Source: Mariannaea sp. PMI_226
Lineage: Eukaryota > Ascomycota > Sordariomycetes > Hypocreales > Nectriaceae
DNA: 64,000 nucleotides
Reading direction: 5' to 3'
NCBI GenBank assembly: GCA_024336345.1
Contig: JANFOG010000009.1
Coordinates: 124,001 to 188,000 of the forward strand
The first letter of the stretch is position 1, and the number at the start of each line of letters is the position of its first letter. Positions 1 through 11,799 of the stretch are shown here, piece after piece. The notes beneath the pieces were generated by a model. The model was not told the origin of the DNA and did no database searches. It worked only from the letters and a program-made list of their open reading frames with translations. Made by a program: the position numbers and the translations under genes.

Positions 1-85
1 ACATGGAAGGTTTTAGGGATTGGGACTTGAACTTTTGATGATTATGCTTTCATATCCATTTTGTTACGGAGTTATTAGACCATTT

Positions 86-115
86 GAAATGACATGAAAT
101 GAAATGAAATGAAAT
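86..115. repeat. (GAAAT)6 pentanucleotide microsatellite
   Basis: Six 5-bp units lie in tandem; the second (GACAT) differs by one base. It lies in non-coding DNA. Confidence 0.85.
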
Positions 116-1585
116 AACAAGAGAATTCTATCAAATTGCACTTATTATTCTTGGGATATCATTATTGTGATGTAGCCTCCACTGATCTGTGGAATCTGAA
201 AGGAGACATGGTTGAGAGCCTGGGATTGAGTGAAGGAGGGTTATGGGGACGTGAAGCACGAAATCGGGTTAGGGAGACCAATTGGGCAATGATGTAGGGC
301 CAATTGACACGATTCTGAATCTTATTTTCTTCAATTCCGAAGTCCCGATTTTAGATTTGGCGCTGTGCCTTTCTCATGAGAGCATCGAGAGCGAGACTGA
401 CAGCGCGAGAGATGTCTTTGATCGTCCGGTCCGTCGTCATGTTGTGAGACTCGGCCGTTGGTGTGTCTCCTCCCAAAGCTAAATGACTCCACTGATTCGC
501 AAATCATGGGCCGGGTCTTCTCCCCCTGTTGGTTTGGTTGGGACCCACGCAAGGCTATCCTTGTCCTCGATGTACATACATAATAGAAAGAATGTTGTGC
601 TAGGTGATAATGGTGGTGCGGATCACGTCTCCAGGTATGAATGAGAGTGGATAGCATTTTTTGTCTGGCGTCGGTGTCGGGTGGGACTGGAGGAGGCGGG
701 TCGGAAAACGAGGAGAGAGCCCCGAGAATTAGTTTCAAGCAAGCGTCAACAGACGTAAAATAGAACGCGGCATGATAATTGGTGCAACGGTAGGGGTTGA
801 GCGCTACATAGTATCATGAGGCAAAGGAGGGACGATGAAGAAGGACATGGTAGACCTGAACGAGTTTAGATCCCCTGACGTCGGTATTTTGATGCAAGTA
901 CATGGTAAGTATGTGCGCGCATTCATTCAGCCGTACTTGGCCAGTACGTATCAATGCTGGTATTTCCCTTCTATCTACATAGTATTGCCCTTTTCGAGAA
1001 GCACAAGAAACCAGACGCGCGTGCCACTCAGCAGTATGTGCGTTGTTGTTGGAGAGGACTTGGGCATTATAAAAACTAATCCTGAGGAGGGCAAGTTTCA
1101 AGGCCTGATACCTGATACACTACTGTACCTGTACACAGCTGGTGGAGTCTACGATATTTCCCCTTGGACCATTCCATCCCCCATGCTTGGCTCCATTCTT
1201 TTTTGACGGACTGGGGAGGGGGGAGAGAGAGAGAAATATTGAACCCAGGTAAGAGGGACAGGAAGAGGACCAAGAGCAGGTAGGTGGAGGAGGAGGGTGG
1301 TGGGGAAGGCCTTTTTTAGTGAGTGCCTTTTGAGGCTTTTGGGCTCAACACCACAGCCAGAAACAGGGTTAGAAGTTTCGGTAGGGCGAGGGAAGATTGC
1401 AATGAGACTGATGACGGAGGAGCAAGGGAGGGAATGTCACTGAGGTGTCATCGGGGGGATGGAGAGATGGAGAAGGGAGCATGAGAAGTGGGAAGCGGAG
1501 AGAAAGGGTGGAGGAGGGAGGGGGTTTGCTTCTCATCTCTCTCAAGGCAGCCATTTAAAAAAAAAATATACGGTGTAGGGGCAAG

Positions 1586-1642
1586 CGTGATGAATGAGTA
1601 AATGAATGGTTAGTTGATTAATTGAATGAATGGATGAATGAG
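1586..1642. repeat. degenerate (GAAT/ATGA)n simple repeat
   Basis: A run of imperfect 4-bp units of the GAAT/GATG type, directly after an A8 run. It is non-coding. Confidence 0.6.
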
Positions 1643-4600
1643 AGACATACCTACATGCGCTTTAGCCAGGTCAACCAACACTACGGATTATTTTTCTCCT
1701 TGGTGAGAGGTCGTCCTTAATCGGCACCGGCTCGGAAGCTTAACGGGCTGCCACGAGGCATTGAGTCTCCCTCGTGAGACATTGGGCCAAAACTTTTGTT
1801 TTATCCTTTGCTTACTGTGTATGCCTCGTGTTTTCTTGCCCTTTGACAGGAGGATGACGGGAGAGATGTTGAACTAGGGTGACTTAGAAATGTCATCAAC
1901 GTGGGCTAACGGTTACACCAAGTAAGTTCGACAGCGATCAGTCCCGATCTATCTGTGTAGCACTAAAAAAATAAAAAAAATAAAAAATAAAATAAATCTG
2001 TGATGTGATGTTATGTACTTGATGTGCAGTACAGACAGTACCTTGTTTCAAGACTACCGCCACAAGGAAGGGTTTTTCTTTTTCTTTCTGCCTTTCCTTT
2101 TTGGCTTCCTTGTCTCTTTTAGGCCTTTGGACTTTTGCTGATCAAGTAGCACTGTTGATCAAGTAGTTTACATGTCCCTTTCTATTCTCCATCACGCATA
2201 TTGTTTCCTTTCTGTCCTAGGCCTTGTTGCCACGGCGTAGATGGACGCCCGCGATTTTAGTTCGCTTTTCTCGAAGCGGTGCTAAGGCAGTGTGTGGTTT
2301 GTTTGGAGATGAGTAACCCGCATTATAAAGTACGAAAGCGAGTTAGGGGATACCGGAACTGATGGGCTCAAGATTCCAAAGCGCTATTGGGGGGGGGGGT
2401 TAAGTGCGCGGGAAACGGAGGGGTTAAGTGCGAACGGGAAATGGGGAGAAGGGGGGGGGGGGGTTAAGGACGTGGGAATTGGAGAGAACAGAGGGGGTGG
2501 GTGGATTGGAGAACGAGGACGAAGAGACGAGAGGAACAGTAATCTAATCTGTACATAGTAGTAAGTAGTGGGAGGCGTAGGAGGAGGAAGACCGTTGTGG
2601 CGCCGCCCAGGGAGGGAAACATTGGGCAGACAGTCATCAGCTTTAGTTGATGGCCAGAACAGACATACTGATGCGTAACTAGTCAAAGCGTGGCTACCAC
2701 TATGATATGAGTTTGATTACTGTCTTGGATTATTTATCATTAGTGTATTAGTGTTCTTCTTACGGTGTAAATAATACTTGGATGTAACCTTCGGATCATT
2801 TTTTACCATTGCGTTTCGTTCCAGTTTTATTTCAGCCCTCTCTTCCATTCTCGGTTCTATTTTCTGTCCGGGTACTTCGTACAGTAATATGCTCACTGCG
2901 TGGCCATTACCAAATTATCAAATATACATTCCGGACCAAGACGGCAATAAGAATAGTTTCGGAGTATTTATTACGTAGCTAAGTGCACACCTGGATTCCT
3001 CAAATTTGTCATCTATTTGCACGGAAGATGCCGAGTCTACTCCATCATTAGACTAGGGGGGAAAGAGAAGGAGGCAAAGCTGAAAAAAGATGAGGAGGAG
3101 GACCACGGGGCATACTTCTTTTTCGCCGTTAGCGGAATGGGCGGCAGCATCACGAGTGAAAGTGAAACAGGAAACTTTACTTGATTTGAAAACATGAGAG
3201 AAAAAAGAGCACTTGCACGTATTGGATAGGCAGAGAGGGGGGGAGAGGGTATAGGGGCGATGCAGTGATGCGGTGATGCGTTGATGCAGCGCGTGTGGCT
3301 CAAGATGGTGGGAGGGGAGAAGGCAACAGAGTTGGGAAAACGCCTAGAAAGCGTGTGGAAGGCTTCAGGAAGAAAACGAAAGCTTAAGGTACTACTACTT
3401 CGGGACTCTGCAGCGAGCCCAGTGCGTCAACGGTCTGAGGGTTTGTGGTGTGGTGGTGTCTGTCAGTCTGTGTGTGCATGGATATAACTACAGTGTGCGC
3501 GTTGCCAGTGTGTATGTGTGCGTCCAGTAGGCATTCGCGAGTGGCATCTCCCTTTTGGCTAGGGCTGTAAGTCAACTTATTAGTCACAAACCACAGTGTG
3601 CTACGTAATTTGAGTGGTTGTGTGCACTGCTTGCACCGTTCATCAGTGGGCTGATGTCTGAGAGTCGCTGGACAACAACTTCTTAGAGGCAGGGCGTTCA
3701 AGGGGAGATGGGGGGAGGGAGGGGGCGTGTGTTGTATCTGATTTCGCTCTGTCACCTCATTTTATTCCATTGTTTTTTTTTTTGCCCATGCTCGGCAGCT
3801 TTTTGCGAGAGGCTACCGAATGTAATTGCACATTCGAGGCGAGGGAGAGAGTGCCTGTGCAGATTGTACTGTGTAGATGGCGAAGCTGAAGCTGAAGCAC
3901 GAACGGAAACCGAAGCGAAATAGAAGGCCGAAGCGTTTTTTTTTTGTGGCTGCTGCCTGTTGCCCGCTGGTTGGTTGATGGGAAAGGGGAGGGCAAAGAG
4001 CGACGAGGGGGGATGATGGGGATGAGGACGGGGGGCGAACAATCTTTGACGCTAGAAGGACCGGTGAGGCCTTCTATTGCATATTCTTCCTCATCTTCTT
4101 CGTCTTCGGCCTTCCAGAGAGGGCAAGACGAAAGCGTGGGAATTGTCTGTGCTTGCGCGTGAGAGAGAACATGTGCGTTTGTGCATGTGTGGATGTGTGG
4201 GTGGAGCTGATTTTTTTTTCTTTTCGTCCATATGAGACAATGAAATGATCCGAAAGACATTGCATTGCATTGCATATGTAGTAGCTTGCAGATTCTATTC
4301 TGCAAGAACCGCGTGGTTTTTTTTCTTCTTCTCGAGTTCTTAGAGCGGGGGAGGGACAGTAGAGGGAGAGAGTGTGTGTGCGCAAGAAAAAAAAATCCAA
4401 CCCTCTTACGTCCAAAGTCCCTGGGAAATGTTATGGTCAAAATAATCACTGCTGGGTTCTTTACATCATCCCTCCGCAGTTCAACGTCAATGCGAGTTTT
4501 GTATGTGTGTATGTATGCAGGCATGCAGCTCCCCCCCCCAGTTCGTTCGCTTGAAAACGCTCGAATAAGCTGGCCTAACCTTCACCATATTTGACATTGC

Positions 4601-5300
4601 GTATATCACCTATTAGGTTCGTTCGGCCCTGATGCGAACGTGGGAGACACGTTTTTCTCTTCTCCGGCCGAATGTGGGTTCGGGGAGGAAGGGGCAGCGA
4701 CAGACAAGGGGGGGAGGGGAGGGAGGGTGTGTGACTGAGTTGAGTGTACTACTACTGTGTATGTACGTTTGTGTGAGTGTGAGCGAGTGAGTGTGCATGG
4801 ATAGGCCTGGATGTGCCGCCCAAGAAATGTCGATCAACGGAGATGGAAGAGGGACACCACGGAGCCGGGGTGAATTATAAAACAAAGCCGGACCGCGTGA
4901 GAAGCGCGGCTACGACGCAAGGTACATGCCTACATGAATAGTACAGTACTGACTGATACCGCTAGCAGAGACGGAGTCTGGTTGAGTTATCGCCGGGGGT
5001 CGGGCGCAAGGGGGGGGGGAGGGAGAGGAGGGGAAGAAGGCGAGGGCATTGTTAAACTTCACCGTACAAGCGTCAGAACAAGGTAATTGATACTAAATAA
5101 GATGTACATACTACATAGCGCTGCCTCAGTAGAATGTAATTTGTCAAAGCCGATTGTCAAAAAGGCGTAGGGCGTGTATTCAAAGTCCACAGCGCGCAGG
5201 ATCGAAGATGGGATCTGATACAAGGGGGGGGGCGCCGGAACGAGAATGGGATCCCTGGATGAACTGAAGACGACAAGACGAAATGTAGAGGGCCTTTCGG

Positions 5301-8000
5301 CAACGAACCAAGACCCTAAACTGCCTTGGTTACGGCGGCTACCAAGGGTAGGTACATGACTCTACTTGGTCATATTTTGGCCCTGTTTCCCCTCCCTCAT
5401 CAGCACAATGGAGCTTTGTGTAGTGCGTCCATCCCATCTTCCATGCACTGGGGAGGACGGCGACTGTTGACTGGCGACTTACATAGTAGCTTTTTGTCCA
5501 CAAGGCGGTGGCTTTACAGGGGTTCGTTTTGGGGTGGGATGGGATAGACAGGAAGGCGGTTGATCGGCGCACTTGTGATCCTTCTGCGCTCTTCTTCAGG
5601 ACTACCAAAGACGGTGAGGTGGCGTTACAGCTTCTGGCTATCTCATGTAGTTAAGAGGCTCAGTTTGTTAGTCTGCATCTTCCCACCCCCAAAACAACCA
5701 TTCCTTCCAAGAGAGAGATATGGGGAATGCCGGCCCGCGCGCGCTCTCCATCCAGCACATGGCATTGGCTTTCGGGAAGGGGGAATTATTCACAGAGCTT
5801 GATGCTGACAGAGACACTGCGTTGGGTGAGATGCACCTACGAGCAGGGTCGAAGATTGGGGACCCCAGCATGAACAACAAGGTTGAGAGCTAAGAATGCT
5901 GGTACACAAAGTAGAACACAAAAAAAAAGCCTTGACGGTTCCCCGAACGATTTCCCGAACGTGAAGCAAAAGCAAAGATACATTAGCGTCAACAAAAGTT
6001 GAACGGGATACATGGGACGGCCACGGGGTTGCGATCAGCTACGCTACTACAACCATGTACCCCAAGTGACAACGCAGATACCTCTTCCTTTGAACTACCT
6101 TAGTTCAGATGAATTGGGTCGGTCTCGATAGGAAGCCATCAAACGTACGTGCGCTGGCAGTCAACCCACAGACTCCCATCTCTCCACCCCCCGGGCTTAA
6201 AGATCAGTCAGCTCTCTCTTTTCGTGACCGACCGATCCTCAGCTCTTCTCGCAGGGTACGGTCGGTGACGATGATTTTATGACTACTCTGTAATCTGTGC
6301 AAAACAGAAATGAACGCCCGGCCAATTTGCCATCACATTGATATCGATTTCAACCACCCACCACATTTTCCCCCTTTTCAACAACATCAAACCCACCCTC
6401 CCTTCCTCCTCTCCTCACGCACGTACACACTTGCACACTTGCACACACACACACATCTATTTCCTCTTCCTCTCGTGATACAGTAAAACCGAAACACCTT
6501 TGGGGGCGGTGGCGGCGGCGTGCGCCCTTGAAATTCTGACATCTGACATTTCCGCTTGGATGTCAGACCAAAAAAAAAAAAAAACCCCCTTCCCATCCCG
6601 CCACGTGCACCTGCAAGCCACGCTTGGAAAGCAAAATAGAAGCATCTTACGAAGCACGTTGCTTTTTCTCCCGTTCATTAGCAGCATGATCCAGGTCTTT
6701 GTCGTCGCTTGAACCTTGATCATGGACCAAAAGCAACCATCGATGCCCCGGTCTGCGGCTTGCCATGTGCCATCGCGCGTGCGCATGCGAGGGGGTGGAA
6801 TGTTAAACCACCCTCCATCAAGTCGCTTCCAGCGGGAGGGATCAAGGGGGGAAGCGTTTTAGACTCTCTTTTTATTTCCCTCTCGAGCTACAGTGTATGT
6901 GCGGTATTGATTACAGTACTGTAAGCGCTCGTCCGTGCCAGGCTGGTAATACCAAATTGTAAGAAGTGGCATGTACATTTATGCGTACGAATGGATGAGT
7001 ATATATATAGATATATATACTGTGTATGCATACATACAGACAGACAGACATATATACATATATCTCTGTGTGTGTGCATGTAAAGCGATGGATCAATCCA
7101 CCATGGCGTAGAGATGGCATATAGACTATGTACAAGAATGGGTCCCTTTACTTGACTACTTTCTCTCGGGAAGAGAGGAGAGAGACAGGGCGCTCACGGC
7201 CGATTACAAACAAACATCTAATTGATTAGTGACAATTTTATTTATGGAGAGAGAGATATACGGCAGAATCGCCCCTCATGTATACATGGCCTATGAGGCA
7301 GCCTCGTCATAGCCCCTGTGTTTTCAAATTGTCCCCAGGAAACTTAAGAGGCCAAGCCTGGAAAAGGGCCAGTGTCTTCATGGTTTTTGTGTGCATCTCC
7401 GCCGTATGTAACATATTGTCCTAACTGTTTGTGCATTGCTTGTGTCCCTTTTTGTGCCCTGGAATCAATAATCCGCTACTCCGCGGTTGTGAGCCGCTCC
7501 TTCTATGTACTTCTTTTTACCCTTCTTCTATCTCTTGCGTTATTCTCAATACTACCATACTCGGATCCGCGTAGACTTTTTTTGCCAGGGGTAGGAGGCA
7601 TATTGGGGGCTCGAAAGGCATGAACGGTACTGTACCATCCGATTAAATGCTGGCCCCCCCCCGGGGGTGGGGGGGAGAAAGCTAGGGATATCCCTTCCCC
7701 TTTACCACTGGGCTGGGAATTACTGATGATGACGATGATACCCCCCCTTGTTAGAGAAAGGGTAAAGGGTCTTTGTTGATGTTGATGTTGCTGTTGTTGA
7801 CCGACCTGTGACCGACCGCTACTCTCGGTCATCGGGATGGAAAGCCGATGTTGCACTGATGGATGATCGGTGTCGTTGACTGGTCTCCATTCCGCTTACT
7901 GCGGTATTATTCTCAGGTCATTTGGCAATTACAGTTTTACAACTCTACAACTTTACAGTGTATATAGATGTTCTTGTATATAGGCACCCAACTACATATC
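5301..8000. other. gene-free region with C/T-rich leader-like block
   Basis: No supported gene. From about 6170 to 6480 the plus strand turns C/T- and CA-rich (CCACC, CTCCTCTCC, CACAC runs), the composition of a plus-strand fungal promoter or 5' leader. No plausible reading frame follows it before the GH3 gene at 11800. Non-coding transcription is possible but cannot be shown from sequence alone. Confidence 0.5.
7000..7078. repeat. compound microsatellite (AT/GACA/GT)
   Basis: Alternating TA runs (7000-7019) are followed by TACA, CAGA and GTGT units up to about 7078. It is simple-sequence DNA in a gene-free region. Confidence 0.85.
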
Positions 8001-10320
8001 GCAGTTTGGCTGGACGGTTTACGGCCGTACGATGGAACGAATAACTAGCTCTCCGTTTTGTGGGACACACCAACACAAGGTACCAGAGGTCGCTCCAGGG
8101 TCCTAGGCGCCAGATCTTTTGGGTTCCCGGCTAAAAGAGGCCTTCCGTCGAACTGTATTTCGAACGATGCCATGTAAAAAGAACTGCGTATACTTAGTGT
8201 CCGCCGGTTCTTTGTCAGGCATGGTCATGGTTCATGATACAGGACTGTACATACAGGACTATGGAGATAAAAAAGAGTACTATAAGCTTAGTACGTCTGG
8301 GCCATAGCTCTTTATCCATGTTCGACAGCAAGGTACATCTGTTAGTCAAGGTACGGTAGCTTCTAATATCCTCTTCCCCCCCCCGGCTCTCCCAGCATTA
8401 ACATAGTTCACGCAGTGAGGAGACCAGAACGGCTCTTCGCGTTCCCGTCTTGGGGTCCGTTCTTTAGCTTTCTGGCCACGCGCTCCTCTGTCTTCTATGC
8501 TCCCTCTCAACTCCGTCTACGCACGCCCACCTGCATCTTGGCTTCGAGAAGCGCCTTCACTAACCAGCGGCCCCAGTTTTGGCTGTCGTTTTGGTTGTAT
8601 AATCTGTAGTAGTAAACGCGTGGCTGGGGATGAAGCTATATGAAGCCTCAATCAAGACTAACCGTTCTCTATATTTGACATAATAGAGTATATCATTCCC
8701 ATCTCTTCGACCTGGCCTTTATTACATCATTCTCGTATTGGTTGGAATGTGTGTGTGTGTCAGCGTATAGATCAACATCTGGGGGTGGGGGCATGTTCGT
8801 GGCGGGAAATGTATGCATTGACCAGAGCATCATTCGAATCAATTCACCACTGCATCATCTCCAAACGTATGTATGGAGTAGTCATATCACAAAAGTGTCG
8901 CAAGTATTGCATAATGCGCTTTTTTTTCTGTTGGGAATGAATGCAACAATGTGCGTCAAAAGGTGAGGACGGGCGAGATGAGGGAGCGGGGACTACCTGC
9001 TTCCTCTTCGAGGTTTCGAGGGCTACCTAGACCAGAATGAGGATCCCTACGGCATCTCTTGTCGTCGTCGCAAAGTCTTGGCTTAGTCGGGGAGTCTCTT
9101 GGAGAAGCGGACTGGCTGCCACTCACGTGGAGTGGCGGAAAAGCTTGAAGCTTAGGATGGCGCCGATGGCCGGCTGAAACCATCCTCTGCTTGGATGAAA
9201 TGGCCAGTTTCTGCGTCACAGCTAGGTACATGGGGGAACAACAACAACAGCAATAACAAAAAGCTACAGAATAAACCTTCAGCTTGCATTCTCATGATAA
9301 CGTGGCACCGTTTCCCCCAAGTGTAGAGGTTAAACATCCCGGGATCTTGGAACGCAAGGGGAACAACTTTCATAACGACCTGTTTAATAACCATGCTGTC
9401 GGGTACCGGGCTGCCCCTCATCCGTCACCAACGGTTCCAAGGAGGAATTTCCCCCAGATCACCATCGTATGGTTATTGGCATCGATCGTCAATTTACCAT
9501 CCTGTCAAACAACGATAAAAAGCAAAAACAAAAGTAAAGTGACAGCCCCTCCTCCCCAGTTCCCCCGGCTATTTACTACATATGTAGGCTGCCGTTAGGG
9601 AGGTCTATGGCCCAAAACTCAGCCCACTTTCTGCTGGTGCCAGCGCATGAACCAGTGGGACACAGCGTGGTGGATACGCTGGACCGCCTTTCTGCCTCTC
9701 TCGCCATCTGTTATGGAGTATGGAACAGTAGTCTGCACGGGGAGTCGTCTGTACTGTATCCCTGTTTACATGGGGATGGCTAACTACTGCACGAAGTTGG
9801 CGTCGGCGGTGGTCCAAGGCCGCTGCGTCCAGAGGTCCCGGCGGTCTGTCGCTCTCTGGGGAGGATGATTGCTCTGGCTTCCCCCCTCCACACTCCGGGT
9901 ACCGAGTTGTACCGCCTCCCGTTCGAGCCATGCGGGGTTTTTCCCTTTGCTTTGCTTTTTTTGGTAGTGCATCTAACTTACTTACAAGTGCGTGCGGACC
10001 GGAAGCGTTACTCCCCCAGTCACTGAGCCCGAGAAGCCGGTCCCCGGCATATCCGCTCGTTCCACTGTTCAGCCACTTGGGACGATTTTCGCGCTCAGTT
10101 CCGGTTTCGTTCGGTTCCCCCATCCTATTTCTTACTGGTGTCTCTCACTTCGCTCGGAAAACAAAAACAAAAACAAAAGGGAAAAACGAAGGCGCCTCTT
10201 AAAAATCCTCATACAGTATGAGAGAAGGAGGGGTCAGGGAGCAGGAGCATGAACCAGGAGTAGGATTCAGTAGCAGCGGGGTGCTTTGGGTTCGAAGGCT
10301 TCTCCGCTTCACTTCCGGCA

Positions 10321-10374
10321 CGGCCCCCCCCAATGACCATCAAAGCACGGCCCCCCCCAATGACCATCAAAGCA
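10321..10374. repeat. perfect 27-bp tandem duplication
   Basis: Two identical 27-bp copies (10321-10347 and 10348-10374), each starting CGG then eight C, followed by the first five bases of a third unit. It is non-coding. The copies are identical, so the duplication is recent or maintained. Confidence 0.95.
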
Positions 10375-11089
10375 CGGCCGGTGCGCTTCGGCGAAAGTAA
10401 GGGCCATAAGTCTCAAAACACCATTGGAAACGTCATCTTTGAGTTAAGGTCAATTAAATTAAGTTGCAAAGAAAACGTTGGGATAGAAGAGATGGGATGG
10501 CTTGAACCCAGGCCTCAGTTCATTCCTTGTCTGTTACTCAGCTTGTTCTGTTACTCAGCTGGTTGAAATCTAAAACAAAGGTGCTCGGCAACGCCAGCCG
10601 TGTGATGGTTGATGATGAATGGCTGAAAGTCTCAAAATCGAAACTTGGAAGTGAGCAAGCCCGTGACTCCTTTTTGATCTTGTCCGTCAAAGACGAACCA
10701 AAAGGTTGATCTTTCTGCTCGGTATGCTTACTGCTCTTACTCCCCCCCTCTGGTACAAAGTTTTGGAGCTTTGGCGTCCTTATTGCTGATTAAGAAAACT
10801 CCCAAATGAAAAAGTCAAACATGAGGACCGAAGTCCTTTTGGTTGTTGGGTCCAATTCCAACACTTCTCTCAGCCTGAATTGCTGAAATACCGCTATTTT
10901 CTGATAGCTTCTTCGGGAGTACTACGTTGACCACGAGATTATGGAGCAACTCCAGAATAGTACATACCACGAGACGGAGTAGTCGTTTCCAGCAGGACGG
11001 GATTCGGGTCGAAACACCATGCTGCCGGGCAATCACCATTGTGTTGCTCCTCCATTCAATTTGCGCAGACTGGGGATGCCACGTCAAGC

Positions 11090-11102
<13 letters not shown>

Positions 11103-11139
<37 letters not shown>

Positions 11140-11181
11140 CTCTGTCACTCTGCCTCTCTGTCTCCATACACACACACACAC
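11103..11181. repeat. (CT)n and (CA)n microsatellites
   Basis: An uninterrupted CT run covers about 11103-11135, then a CT-rich spacer, then a CA run at 11168-11181. They lie about 620-700 bp upstream of the GH3 start codon. Confidence 0.95.
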
Positions 11182-11595
11182 TCCTCTGCCCCATCCTAAA
11201 AGATCTTCAACTGTCCTACATCTCAACATCCCCTCCTCCAATAGTCTCAATGCTTACGAATGTCTCGTGATACTCATCTTACAGTCTTCTGCATGAAATC
11301 AAGCTGCGTTGCGGAATCTCGTCCCGATACACCGACCAGTAGAATTCCCTACGTGCAATGATTGGCCCGGAAGTGCTGGGTAAACAGCGGTTGAGTCGGA
11401 TAAACCTCGTCCCTTCTTCGCTCTCTGCGGGGACCTCTTAGACTGGAAGCTCGCTCGGGAGGCATCAAGAGATGAAAGAGGCCTTCGCAGTTCATTCATT
11501 TCCCCTTCCCCTCATCGTGTAACCAAGCTACGATGCATAGCCCATCTTCGAATCAAAGGGCCACGCTGTACGGAAATGGGGCTCGTGTTTTCTGG

Positions 11596-11602
11596 TATTT
11601 AA
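11596..11602 (+). promoter_or_regulatory. TATA-like element of the GH3 gene
   Basis: A TATTTAA heptamer about 200 bp before the ATG at 11800, followed by a pyrimidine-rich leader. It is the best core-promoter candidate for the beta-glucosidase gene. No transcription start was measured. Confidence 0.4.
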
Positions 11603-11799
11603 GGCCGTCTTGGCCGCTCTGAGGGCTGCTCAATCTAGTTTCCGTGTAAATATATCATCCGTCATCTTGAGCGATCCTGGAGTTGTATCACGCTGTATAG
11701 ACCGTGATTTTTTTTGGCCAGCTTATCATCCTCTGCCAGTACCCCCTCTTCAGTATTCAATAAAAGACGCGTGCCGGTAAAAGACTGAAAACCAGTGAC

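Larger units (their letters stand above)
1..5300. other. gene-free region, purine-rich blocks on + strand
   Basis: I see no convincing coding sequence. Open frames here have biased composition (runs of Pro/Ser/His on the minus strand, Gly/Arg/Glu on the plus strand) and no recognisable domain. Long G- and GA-rich blocks on the plus strand (about 1200-1550, 2390-2560, 3050-3260, 3690-4050, 4680-4750, 5010-5045) read as C/T-rich tracts on the minus strand, as in fungal promoters and 5' leaders. A plausible reading is the upstream region of a minus-strand gene lying left of the window, but nothing seen proves this. Confidence 0.55.
8001..11799. other. gene-free region upstream of GH3 gene
   Basis: No supported gene. 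The region holds the 27-bp tandem duplication at 10321-10374 and the CT and CA microsatellites near 11.1 kb. The last few hundred bases are the promoter of the beta-glucosidase gene. Confidence 0.55.

Noticed and set aside
3757..4524. 255-codon minus-strand frame in the left desert
   Set aside because: Composition follows C/T-rich simple DNA (His, Pro, Ser, Lys runs) with no domain-like pattern.
9152..9421. Minus-strand frame with a leucine run that mimics a signal peptide
   Set aside because: The leucines come from a (AAC/AAT)n microsatellite near 9237-9258 read in antisense; the rest does not look coding.
9605..10123. 172-codon minus-strand frame
   Set aside because: No recognisable domain, no splice partners, and composition like the surrounding non-coding DNA.
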